In this document: positions 34,573 to 41,342 of the stretch, one piece after another
How positions within the stretch are numbered: the first letter of the stretch is position 1
Layout of the letters: each line of letters opens with the position of its first letter
NCBI RefSeq assembly: GCF_037893185.1
Contig: NZ_CP140772.1
Coordinates: 7,742,001 to 7,806,000 of the forward strand
Length of the DNA: 64,000 nucleotides
Reading direction: 5' to 3'
Source: Chitinophaga sp. 180180018-3
Lineage (GTDB): Bacteria > Bacteroidota > Bacteroidia > Chitinophagales > Chitinophagaceae
Made by a program: the position numbers and the translations under genes
Notes under the pieces: model-generated
Seen by the model: the letters and a program-made list of their open reading frames with translations, nothing else
Databases searched by the model: none
Told to the model about the DNA's origin: nothing

Positions 34573-34974
34573 ATGGAGCATACACACGCCGCGGCCGGAC
34601 ATGAAACTGCACATGCCGGATCTTCTACCAAAACTATCTGGAGAACATTCTGGATACTGTTGTGTATCACATTGGTGGAAATTGGCCTGGCATTCCTTCA
34701 CCTGGAATATGGATTCCTTCCAAGAGTATTGTTGAATGCTATCTTCGTTGGTCTTACCGTTGTAAAAGCCTTCTATATCGTAGCTGAATTCATGCACCTG
34801 GGTCACGAGATCAAAAATCTGATCCTCACCATCCTGATTCCGCTGCTGCTGTTCGTTTGGTTTATCATCGCATTCCTCTATGAAGGTGATTCATGGAAGA
34901 ATATGAGAAAAGACCTGAAACCCGGTACCCCGGCTCCGGTTGAAAGGGTTGCACCCGCTGAAAAGCATCATTAA
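34573..34974 (+). CDS. Cytochrome c oxidase subunit IV family protein
   Basis: A 133-residue small membrane protein with three helices (about 23-40, 50-72, 80-104) of the prokaryotic subunit IV family; V-V-K-A-F-Y-I-V-A-E-F-M-H-L-G-H is the recognisable core. The N-terminal 16 residues include five histidines, as in coxA, hinting at a second metal-rich tail in the same complex. It lies between subunit III and sco. Confidence 0.88.
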   Translation: MEHTHAAAGHETAHAGSSTKTIWRTFWILLCITLVEIGLAFLHLEYGFLPRVLLNAIFVGLTVVKAFYIVAEFMHLGHEIKNLILTILIPLLLFVWFIIAFLYEGDSWKNMRKDLKPGTPAPVERVAPAEKHH

Positions 34975-35026
34975 TTTACCATAAAATATCAGGACCATTT
35001 CTCGCAGGGCTTTATTAGGAGTTTCG

Positions 35027-35719
35027 TTGGCTATACTGGTGCCACTTCTGGGTTATCTAATCGTAGATCACTATGGAAAAAATGTAGTGCCAGTACCCGG
35101 ATACTATGTCCCTGAGAAAGTGGATACAATATCGAAAAACGGTAAAGTCACGTACGATACCGTTTTTCATCAGCTGAAAGACTTTCACCTTACTAACCAG
35201 TTAGGTAATCAGGTAAGTCTGAAAGACATGGAAGGAAAAGTGCTATTGGTTGATTTCTTTTTCACTTCCTGTCCCAGCATCTGCCCCACCTTAACGAAGA
35301 ACCTGAAAAAGATACAGAGCGCCTACGTTAAGAATGATTCTTTACTGCAGATCCTCTCCTTTTCAGTAGATCCGGAAAGAGATACGGTAGATAAACTTCG
35401 CAAATACGCATACGACTACCAGGTAAATCCTGATAACTGGTGGTTGCTGACCGGTAGCAAAAAGGAAATCTACGACCTTGCCAGAAATGATTTCTTTGTT
35501 TCAGTGACAAAGGGAGACGGCGGTCCGGACGATTTCATACATACCGAGAAACTGGTATTACTGGACAAAAACAGAAATATCCGGGGATATTACAATGGCT
35601 TGGATTCCAATGATGTAAAAAGGTGCGCAGGCGATATCGCTATATTGCATCTGGCAAAGGAAAGACACAGACCAGGTTTTATAGCTTTCTTAAAGAAGCT
35701 GTTCTCCGGAGAAAACTAA
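35027..35719 (+). CDS. SCO1/SenC-type copper chaperone of the cox cluster
   Basis: A Sco-family protein that metallates CuA of subunit II. The thioredoxin-like domain has C82-P-S-I-C-86 and the partner His in D-D-F-I-H-T-E-K (numbered from the TTG at 35027). The start is odd. From TTG 35027 the membrane anchor is cut to about 12 residues, whereas the frame stays open upstream to 34985 and reads R-T-I-S-R-R-A-L-L-G-V-S-L before it; at the natural start position (34988-34990) the codon is ATC, not ATG. The real start is probably ATC 34988 or another non-ATG codon, or the base is miscalled. It ends 15 bases before a strong terminator. Confidence 0.9.
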   Translation: MAILVPLLGYLIVDHYGKNVVPVPGYYVPEKVDTISKNGKVTYDTVFHQLKDFHLTNQLGNQVSLKDMEGKVLLVDFFFTSCPSICPTLTKNLKKIQSAYVKNDSLLQILSFSVDPERDTVDKLRKYAYDYQVNPDNWWLLTGSKKEIYDLARNDFFVSVTKGDGGPDDFIHTEKLVLLDKNRNIRGYYNGLDSNDVKRCAGDIAILHLAKERHRPGFIAFLKKLFSGEN

Positions 35720-35734
35720 CAGATAATTTTCCTG

Positions 35735-35779
35735 AAAGGTGAATAAAGAAAGGGTGTTCACCTGTCTTTATTCACCTTT
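35735..35779 (+). terminator. Terminator after sco
   Basis: AAAGGTGAATAAAGA (35735-35749) pairs perfectly over 15 bases with TCTTTATTCACCTTT (35765-35779), 15-nt loop, followed by CTCATTTTT. It closes the cox cluster proper before the DUF420 gene. Confidence 0.75.
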
Positions 35780-35795
35780 CTCATTTTTAGCGGAT

Positions 35796-36368
35796 ATGGA
35801 ACTTAAAAACAAAAATCTCAATACACCTATAGCTATTGTGTCAATCGTCATACCTGCGCTGGTGGCATTATTGTTTTTTTTACCTAAACCGGACATGCAT
35901 CCTGGTTTTGATGTCAGGATACTCCCGCTGTTTCATGCCATCCTCAATACAAGTACTGCTGTATTATTGCTGGCCAGCCTGTATTTTATCAAGAATGGCC
36001 ATGTAAAGGCACATAAAACCACCAATCTGATTGCAGTTGCCTTATCTGTGATCTTCCTGCTCTCCTATGTAACCTATCACGCCCTGGCGCCGGAAACGCG
36101 TTTCGGCGATATTGACCATAATGGCGTGCTCGACGCTTCCGAAAAGGCCGCTTTAGGCGGTATCCGCTACCTGTATTACTTCCTGCTATTGACGCATATC
36201 CTGTTGGCTGGGATCATTGTACCATTGGTACTATTCACCCTGCTGCGCGGATTCCAGAATGATATTCCCCGCCATCGTAAAATTGCACGTATTACCTGGC
36301 CAATCTGGTTCTATGTGGCAGTAACTGGTGTGATTGTATATATCATGATCTCACCATATTATCATTGA
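35796..36368 (+). CDS. DUF420 (CtaM/YozB-like) oxidase maturation protein
   Basis: A 190-residue membrane protein with about five helices and the DUF420 pattern: histidines in F-H-A-I-L-N-T-S-T and V-K-A-H-K and Y-H-A-L-A, then H-I-L-L-A-G-I-I-V-P, and R-H-R-K-I-A-R-I-T-W-P-I-W near the end. DUF420 includes CtaM of Staphylococcus aureus, needed for aa3 oxidase maturation, which fits its place right after the cox genes. I start at ATG 35796; an upstream in-frame Met would run the protein through the terminator hairpin. Confidence 0.88.
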   Translation: MELKNKNLNTPIAIVSIVIPALVALLFFLPKPDMHPGFDVRILPLFHAILNTSTAVLLLASLYFIKNGHVKAHKTTNLIAVALSVIFLLSYVTYHALAPETRFGDIDHNGVLDASEKAALGGIRYLYYFLLLTHILLAGIIVPLVLFTLLRGFQNDIPRHRKIARITWPIWFYVAVTGVIVYIMISPYYH

Positions 36369-36401
36369 TGTAATTAATGCCTTTTTTTAAGGAAGATGCC
36401 C

Positions 36402-36409
36402 TAATTTTG
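36402..36409 (+). promoter_or_regulatory. Candidate -7 box for small CxxC protein gene
   Basis: TAATTTTG matches TAnnTTTG, 20 bases before the ATG at 36430. Confidence 0.5.
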
Positions 36410-36429
36410 TTTCATCAAATATGAATGCT

Positions 36430-36645
36430 ATGAAGAAGACTGCTTTGTTTTTGCTCACAGGTGCTTTGATGATATTGAGTAGCCAGGTAATGGCACAGTG
36501 CTCCCTGTGTACCAAAACAGCGCAACAGCTGGGCGAAGGCCCTGCTAAAGGTTTGAATAATGGTATTCTTATGTTAGCGATAACCCCGCTGGCAATTATC
36601 GGCTTTCTCGCATTCAGATGGTGGAAAAGCAATAAAGAAGCCTGA
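36430..36645 (+). CDS. Small membrane protein with CxxC motif
   Basis: A 71-residue protein: signal peptide (about 1-22, ending V-M-A-Q), the motif C-S-L-C near 24-27, a short soluble segment and one C-terminal membrane helix (about 44-64) with a basic end. Export places the Cys pair outside the inner membrane. It has no named family that I can assign, but its position after the oxidase genes and its thiol pair suggest a small oxidase-associated or redox/copper-handling factor (inference). I prefer ATG 36430; ATG 36421 would add three residues and leave an almost leaderless transcript. Confidence 0.7.
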   Translation: MKKTALFLLTGALMILSSQVMAQCSLCTKTAQQLGEGPAKGLNNGILMLAITPLAIIGFLAFRWWKSNKEA

Positions 36646-36675
36646 TAAGGATAAGGAGAGAAAACCCTCAATGCT

Positions 36676-37149
36676 ATGATAACCTACAGAAAGGCGGATA
36701 TAAATGATATCCAGCAGCTCGTGCGCCTGAGACTGCAGTTCCTGAAAGAAATGTACCCTGATACCGACCACTCCCGGGACACTGTCTTAACTGAACATCT
36801 TAATACTTACCTGAAAGAACATCTCACGAAAGACAATTTCGTCAATTGGTTTGCTGAAGTTGATGGCAAGGTCGTGGCCAGCGCCGGGATCGTTTTTTAT
36901 AATCAACCCCCACTGTACCACAACCTCGAAGGTAAAGTCGCTTACATCCTCAATGTATATACTTCACCGGCTTTCCGTCGCAAAGGTATTGCGAAGACGC
37001 TTGTACAGAAGATCATGGATGAAGCAAAACTACGTAATACCGGGAAGGTAAGCCTCCATACCAGTAAAGAAGGCAGGCTATTATATGAACAATTCGGCTT
37101 CATAGCAGGGGATAATGAAATGACCTGCCAATTGCCGCGCAAACAATAA
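36676..37149 (+). CDS. GNAT-family N-acetyltransferase
   Basis: A 157-residue acetyl-CoA-dependent acyltransferase. The N-terminus I-T-Y-R-K-A-D-I-N-D-I-Q-Q-L-V-R-L-R is a standard GNAT beginning, and the acetyl-CoA loop is visible as V-Y-T-S-P-A-F-R-R-K-G-I-A-K-T-L near 94-109. Substrate unknown. It starts 30 bases after the CxxC gene and may be co-transcribed; it is convergent with the MarR gene. Confidence 0.9.
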   Translation: MITYRKADINDIQQLVRLRLQFLKEMYPDTDHSRDTVLTEHLNTYLKEHLTKDNFVNWFAEVDGKVVASAGIVFYNQPPLYHNLEGKVAYILNVYTSPAFRRKGIAKTLVQKIMDEAKLRNTGKVSLHTSKEGRLLYEQFGFIAGDNEMTCQLPRKQ

Positions 37150-37159
37150 TAAACCGGAA

Positions 37160-37771
37160 CTATTCTTCTTCCCTGAACTCAAAAACCGGACAATCTACCC
37201 GTAATCCCCCATTGTTGAGCGACATTTTCAGCTTGTTACAATAATGGCCCTTCTTTGCTACATAAAATTGGCAATTGAAACACATAGGTTGCGAAGAGAT
37301 GACTTCCTGCTGATTGAGTTGGTAAATAAGCTGCATAAGCTGCTCTAACAGGCCATTTTGCTCTTTAGCCGACATTTGTTCAACCGTTTCCTGTAATGGC
37401 GAAGCAAATTGTTCCACTTTCTTCGCAATTGCCCTGCCTTCCTTTACCAGATGGAGGGTGTGGCTGCGTGTGTCGGTGGTACTCGCCTTACGGGTCAGGT
37501 ATTTTTTTTGCTCCAGTGATTTTACGGCGTCACTGATGGTGGCTTTTGTCATATTGAAATATGACGCTAACGTTGTTACAGTACGCTTTTCCTCCGGGTA
37601 ATGGAGTAAAAAAGTGAGCACCTGGATCTGTATTGGACTGAGTCCATACTGCGTTGCCTCTTGCCATAACAGCACACGGAAGGCTTCTGATAATCGCTCC
37701 AGGGAGGCTACTACTTTACTGGACGTGTTTTCTGCCTGCTGCGCCGGGCTGAATGTGGAAACTTTCCCCAT
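37160..37771 (-). CDS. MarR-family regulator with C-terminal four-cysteine motif
   Basis: A 203-residue protein. The MarR winged helix spans about 25-150 (L-S-P-I-Q-I-Q-V-L-T-F-L and F-N-M-T-K-A-T-I-S-D-A-V-K-S-L-E recognition helix). The extra C-terminal part holds four cysteines, C164-x2-C167-x10-C178-x15-C194, a spacing that could bind an iron-sulfur cluster or zinc and would make this a redox, oxygen or NO sensor (inference). Upstream on the same strand are a DUF2024 gene and a protoglobin-like gene. The 12-base motif TTGCCGAACTAA lies 27-38 bases before its start and recurs, with one change, in the protoglobin promoter. Confidence 0.88.
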   Translation of the reverse strand: MGKVSTFSPAQQAENTSSKVVASLERLSEAFRVLLWQEATQYGLSPIQIQVLTFLLHYPEEKRTVTTLASYFNMTKATISDAVKSLEQKKYLTRKASTTDTRSHTLHLVKEGRAIAKKVEQFASPLQETVEQMSAKEQNGLLEQLMQLIYQLNQQEVISSQPMCFNCQFYVAKKGHYCNKLKMSLNNGGLRVDCPVFEFREEE

Positions 37772-37797
37772 ATTTTCTTGCTGTCCTTAAGATTTGA

Positions 37798-37809
37798 TTA
37801 GTTCGGCAA
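37798..37809 (-). promoter_or_regulatory. Candidate MarR operator before marR-type gene
   Basis: TTGCCGAACTAA on the minus strand; it matches the motif in the protoglobin promoter at 38795-38806 in 11 of 12 bases (that one lies on the plus strand). Shared presence suggests autoregulation plus control of the upstream operon. Confidence 0.4.
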
Positions 37810-37876
37810 GGTACAATATTAATGTATCGGATGAAATAGCATATTAGTGACATTCCTACCGGCCCGGCTTTTTTTC

Positions 37877-38137
37877 TCAATGACATCCCTCTAATTCGTG
37901 TATATAGTACCCTTTTTGCGCTATCTGATGCTCCCAACGGGGGATAATTTCCGTAAAATGGCAAAAACGGCAATCTTTATGTGCCACCATCAACCCCGAT
38001 TCTTTCCTCGAAGTCAGGTAATCGTTCCCAAATTCGAGGACCTCCTCAAAGGGAGTTTCATCGGATACAATAATGTCGAAATGAAGGTAACCACCTGCTT
38101 TCCTCTTTACATAAGTATCAAAAACAGCAACTTTCAT
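37877..38137 (-). CDS. DUF2024 family protein
   Basis: An 86-residue protein whose N-terminus M-K-V-A-V-F-D-T-Y-V and middle H-F-D-I-I-V mark the DUF2024 family, a small alpha/beta fold of unknown function. The segment H-K-D-C-R-F-C-H-F near residues 54-62 provides a C-x2-C-H cluster that could bind a metal. The start is the ATG at 38135-38137; a longer frame upstream would overlap the protoglobin gene's end and lacks conservation. It lies 34 bases downstream of the protoglobin-like gene and 105 bases upstream of the MarR start, so it is most likely co-transcribed with the former. Confidence 0.88.
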   Translation of the reverse strand: MKVAVFDTYVKRKAGGYLHFDIIVSDETPFEEVLEFGNDYLTSRKESGLMVAHKDCRFCHFTEIIPRWEHQIAQKGYYIHELEGCH

Positions 38138-38171
38138 AGCTAAACAGTTGAAGCTAACGTTAATGGTTATA

Positions 38172-38744
38172 TTAAAATAAGGGTGACCGGGACTGAGGAT
38201 ATATCCATAATAATACACTAAAACTGATTGCCTTGAACCATGCCTGCTGCATTCGCTCTACATCGGACTCCGGATAGCCATGCCCATTGAGAAAAGTCCT
38301 TACAGCTTCTGATACCGGGTAAATAAACGTGGTCAGATAACGTAGAAATATGACAGGTAATGAGCCCGGCTCACTGTGATTCGTTTGCTCTAACTCCGCA
38401 GCAATATGCTCTTCAAACAGCCACCACCTGGTTCCCTCCTCCCGGGTACATAAATTGTTAATCCATTGCCGGAACTCAGGTCTTAATGATTGTAAATACG
38501 CTAAATCGGGCTTCCCATCCCTGGCGAAATAACCTGCGAGATAATTGTTTTTCAGAATGTATTCGTACCACCTGTCCAGAATGTCTTCCGTATGCGCCGC
38601 GAGAATGTTACCTGCCATCATCAGATACTGCTCATCCTCATTGGTAAACAGCAGCATTCTTTTTAATTGAAATAATGTTTGTGCATCCAGTGAAGAATCG
38701 GGATTTTCAGCGCCAGCTGTATCAAAATGCCTAGCGTCATTCAT
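38172..38744 (-). CDS. Protoglobin-like protein
   Basis: A 190-residue protein matching the protoglobin fold: the N-terminal helices, H-T-E-D-I-L-D-R-W-Y-E-Y-I-L near 51-64, the L-R-P-E-F-R-Q-W-I segment, and the late R-Y-L-T-T-F-I-Y-P-V block with Q-A-W-F-K-A and L-L-W-I-Y-P. Protoglobins bind heme and O2, NO or CO. By eye the family's proximal His (usually in an I-G-L-R-H segment) aligns with Leu118 in H-I-A-A-E-L, so heme ligation may be lost or use His113 or His123. First gene of a unit with DUF2024 and possibly the MarR gene. A TATATTTG -7 box and a putative operator lie upstream. Confidence 0.82.
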   Translation of the reverse strand: MNDARHFDTAGAENPDSSLDAQTLFQLKRMLLFTNEDEQYLMMAGNILAAHTEDILDRWYEYILKNNYLAGYFARDGKPDLAYLQSLRPEFRQWINNLCTREEGTRWWLFEEHIAAELEQTNHSEPGSLPVIFLRYLTTFIYPVSEAVRTFLNGHGYPESDVERMQQAWFKAISFSVLLWIYPQSRSPLF

Positions 38745-38780
38745 ATGCGTAATTTTGGTTCCTTCACGGATTGGTTACTG

Positions 38781-38788
38781 CAAATATA
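38781..38788 (-). promoter_or_regulatory. -7 box for protoglobin-DUF2024 unit
   Basis: Minus strand TATATTTG, with TTG (plus-strand CAA, 38809-38811) 20 bases upstream: a good Bacteroidota promoter 37-44 bases before the ATG. Confidence 0.65.
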
Positions 38789-38794
38789 ATAAGG

Positions 38795-38806
38795 TTGCCT
38801 AACTAA
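38795..38806 (+). promoter_or_regulatory. Candidate MarR operator in protoglobin promoter
   Basis: TTGCCTAACTAA lies exactly between the -33 and -7 elements of the protoglobin promoter, where bound protein would block polymerase. It matches 37798-37809 (opposite strand) at 11 of 12 bases. Confidence 0.45.
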
Positions 38807-38921
38807 AGCAATAGATTACGTATAGACTTATAAGTTATCAATATGTTATATTAATTTAATGTTATTTGTGATTGTTGTGTGAACTATATAGCTTTGATAA
38901 TCTTGCTGATAACAATTTTAC

Positions 38922-40169
38922 ATGATCTTCAGACACAATTACCTGAACGGCAGAATATTACCGGTGATACCATTATTACCATCCGGAACAACCGTGCCCT
39001 CGAAATCCGGTCTTAAACTTTCACTGGCAGCGGCCCTGGTCGCCGCATTTGGAACTGGCATCGGAATACTGGTGAAATACGTAATGAATACTCTCACCGC
39101 ACTGATTTTTTTTGGCAACCTGCATACGGGAAATATCAGGATGAACGACATTGAGTCTGCACCATGGCTCATGGTGATTCCGGTGGCAGGCGCATTGTTT
39201 TTAACCTGGGCTACCGGAAAGGGTGCTGCATTCTTCTCTGCCCTGGGATTAACAGTGGCTGCGGGCGCAGGTGCCCCGGTGGGCGCCGAAAGTCCGGGTA
39301 CACTGCTGATCGCTGCGGCTTCCGCCCGGATCTCCGGCCTTTTCCGCTGTACGGACGAAGAAAGCCATCTGCTGTTTCTGGCAGGGATCTGCGGTGTTGT
39401 CAGCTGTTTGTTTGGCGCCCCGCTGGCGGCATTGATATTAGTCCTGGAACTCTGGGTGAATCGCTGCAACATAAGGAGTATATGGCCGCTGGCTATTGCT
39501 GCGCTGGTTTCCGGCACTACTGTATATCTTATCAATGGTTTTGCTCCGGTATATAACATGCCCAACGCGCCGGCTGTAAATATAAAATCACTAACGGCCT
39601 ATCTGCTGGTCGGAGTTTTCACCGGATTGTGGTCCCGCCTGACTGTATGGCTGTATAAACGCCTGCAAAAAGGATTTGAAAATTTATCTGCACGCAGTAA
39701 CTGGTATATATTGTTAGGATCACTAATGGTTGGAGTAGTAGCATATATCTACCCGGGAACACTGGGTGCGGGGGAAAGCAGTGTTAACGACCTGCTTCAG
39801 GCTCATGTTACACTCTCTATATTGTTTTCTCTGGCCGTTATGAAATGGTTATCGTGGCTGTTTTTTTCATCCGCATATAGAACAGGCACGGGTATTATTC
39901 CCCTGCTGATAACTGGTGGAGCTGTTGCGTTGTTTGTGGGAGTCGCCATTCAATTACTTTTCCCGTCTTTAGTAATACATTCAGGCACTATTGTATTAAC
40001 AGGGATGTGTGCCATGCTGGCTGGTACTTCCGGTGCGTTACTCACATCGATGGTATTATCCGTTGAAATTACCCACGATCTGAATGCCGTGGTACCTGTG
40101 ATAGCCGCCTGTCTTGTTTCATATTTTATCTCAATACCGGCATTAAAGAAAGAGGCGGTACCCCAGTGA
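38922..40169 (+). CDS. ClC-family chloride channel/transporter
   Basis: A 415-residue membrane protein with the inverted-repeat helical layout of ClC proteins. The anion-site segment is A-G-A-G-A-P-V-G-A-E-S-P near 118-129, corresponding to the G-R-E-G-P motif; the gating Glu is kept, while Arg and Gly are replaced by Ala and Ser. The later F-G-A-P-L-A-A-L-I-L-V-L-E segment near 168-180 is also typical. No CBS domains follow, as in short bacterial ClCs. Channel versus H+/Cl- exchanger cannot be decided from this. It starts divergently from the protoglobin gene. Confidence 0.85.
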   Translation: MIFRHNYLNGRILPVIPLLPSGTTVPSKSGLKLSLAAALVAAFGTGIGILVKYVMNTLTALIFFGNLHTGNIRMNDIESAPWLMVIPVAGALFLTWATGKGAAFFSALGLTVAAGAGAPVGAESPGTLLIAAASARISGLFRCTDEESHLLFLAGICGVVSCLFGAPLAALILVLELWVNRCNIRSIWPLAIAALVSGTTVYLINGFAPVYNMPNAPAVNIKSLTAYLLVGVFTGLWSRLTVWLYKRLQKGFENLSARSNWYILLGSLMVGVVAYIYPGTLGAGESSVNDLLQAHVTLSILFSLAVMKWLSWLFFSSAYRTGTGIIPLLITGGAVALFVGVAIQLLFPSLVIHSGTIVLTGMCAMLAGTSGALLTSMVLSVEITHDLNAVVPVIAACLVSYFISIPALKKEAVPQ

Positions 40170-40188
40170 TACCGCCATTTTCCTGAAA

Positions 40189-40515
40189 TCATTCATGCCC
40201 TGAAACAAACTTCAGCCCCACAATGGAGCCTATCAGCAGCACGAGAAAAAAAATCCGCCATAAAACTGCAGGCTCTTTGAAAAAGAGCATTCCTGCTATG
40301 GCTGTTCCTGCAGCTCCAATGCCTGTCCACACTGCGTAAGAGGTGCCTATCGGCAACCCACCATTAATAGCTTTGTTGAGGAAGAAAAAACTCAGCGAAA
40401 TACATATCACAAAACTTACTGAAGGCCACAGTCTTGAAAAATTCTCAGAATACTTCAGCGAAATAGTAAAGCCTATCTCAAATAGTCCACCGATGACAAG
40501 GAATAACCAAGGCAT
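40189..40515 (-). CDS. Small multidrug resistance (SMR) family exporter, SugE/Gdx-like
   Basis: A 108-residue, four-helix SMR transporter. The essential Glu is in G-G-L-F-E-I-G-F near residue 13; W-P-S-V-S-F and A-V-W-T-G-I-G near 60-67 complete the signature. The composition resembles the SugE/Gdx subgroup, which exports guanidinium, more than EmrE-type multidrug pumps, but this is not certain. Only one SMR gene is present, so it would act as a homodimer. The promoter is about 140 bases upstream, giving an unusually long leader for so short a gene. Confidence 0.88.
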   Translation of the reverse strand: MPWLFLVIGGLFEIGFTISLKYSENFSRLWPSVSFVICISLSFFFLNKAINGGLPIGTSYAVWTGIGAAGTAIAGMLFFKEPAVLWRIFFLVLLIGSIVGLKFVSGHE

Positions 40516-40648
40516 AATACAGGATTTATTAGGTAAGAAAAAAAATTACAGCATTAGATGGAACAGCAGGAAACGCCTGTTCCCGGGGGATCAGAGACCG
40601 TAGTTGAAAACTGCGTATGCGATTGATATGCCAAATGAAGTAGAACGC
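40516..40648 (-). promoter_or_regulatory. Long 5' leader of the SMR gene, possible RNA regulator
   Basis: The predicted transcript starts near 40648, downstream of a minus-strand TATCTTTG box (40655-40662), leaving about 130 untranslated bases. The leader contains a possible hairpin pairing GGAACAG with CTGTTCC (within 40562-40590). SMR genes are often controlled by guanidine riboswitches, but I do not recognise the conserved blocks of any class here. The fold and ligand are unknown. Confidence 0.35.
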
Positions 40649-40654
40649 ATGGCG

Positions 40655-40662
40655 CAAAGATA
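40655..40662 (-). promoter_or_regulatory. -7 box of the SMR gene
   Basis: Minus strand TATCTTTG, a full match to TAnnTTTG, 140-147 bases before the SMR ATG and just beyond the end of the AlkD-like gene. Confidence 0.5.
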
Positions 40663-40671
40663 GTAAAAAAA

Positions 40672-41337
40672 TCAGACAATCCTGCGCAAGGCTTCGCGTT
40701 GGCTCAGCGAAGCAAGCGGTGTTTGCATGACAAATTTCCGGACACTTTCCGGATTGGTTTTGGAATATTCGCGCAGTGCCCAGCCAATGGCTTTCCGGAT
40801 GAAAAATTCATTGGAAGAAGCACAACGCTGTATGTAGCGGTAGAGCAGCTTTTCATCCGTATCTTTCTTATAAGCATTCTGAAAAATGATAGCCGACCGC
40901 TGTAACCAAAAGTTATCGCTACTGATCCACCGGTCAGTGATCGCCGGTTGTGCTGCAGGGAATTTTTTGAACCACGGCCCCGCGAGCGCGGATACTACAC
41001 TATCTACGCTGTCCCACCACGACTTATGCGTAATCATGTATTCAAACAGATGTATATCGTCAGGATTCCATTGTTTTTTAAATCGTTCCATCAGGTCAAT
41101 GGCAATATACTGATATTCTCTTTCCGGCATCGCCCACAACATTTTGACGAGCATAGGCATGTCTGAAACTGTCGGAAGACCATGCCTGGCGATGACTGTC
41201 TTCAGCATATTCCGGCGCTCCGGAGTTTTAATGCCGATGTGCTCGAACTGATCACGCAGGTAAGCTTTCATTGCCATCGCATTATTTTCGTTAACAGCAG
41301 TAGTGAAAACTTCCGCGAGCAACTGCATATATTCCAT
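40672..41337 (-). CDS. AlkD-like DNA alkylation repair protein
   Basis: A 221-residue all-helical HEAT-like repeat protein of the DNA alkylation repair (AlkD) family, a glycosylase that excises alkylated purines without base flipping. Family marks are H-K-S-W-W-D-S-V-D near 102-110, which contains the Trp and Asp of the active cleft, and R-K-A-I-G-W-A-L-R-E-Y near 185-195. It begins 5 bases after the meaB stop codon, so they share a transcript, though no functional link is known. Confidence 0.9.
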   Translation of the reverse strand: MEYMQLLAEVFTTAVNENNAMAMKAYLRDQFEHIGIKTPERRNMLKTVIARHGLPTVSDMPMLVKMLWAMPEREYQYIAIDLMERFKKQWNPDDIHLFEYMITHKSWWDSVDSVVSALAGPWFKKFPAAQPAITDRWISSDNFWLQRSAIIFQNAYKKDTDEKLLYRYIQRCASSNEFFIRKAIGWALREYSKTNPESVRKFVMQTPLASLSQREALRRIV

Positions 41338-41342
41338 GATGG

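Noticed and set aside
40516..40648. SMR leader considered as a guanidine riboswitch
   Set aside because: The conserved sequence blocks I remember for guanidine-I, -II and -III classes are not present; kept only as an unknown leader.
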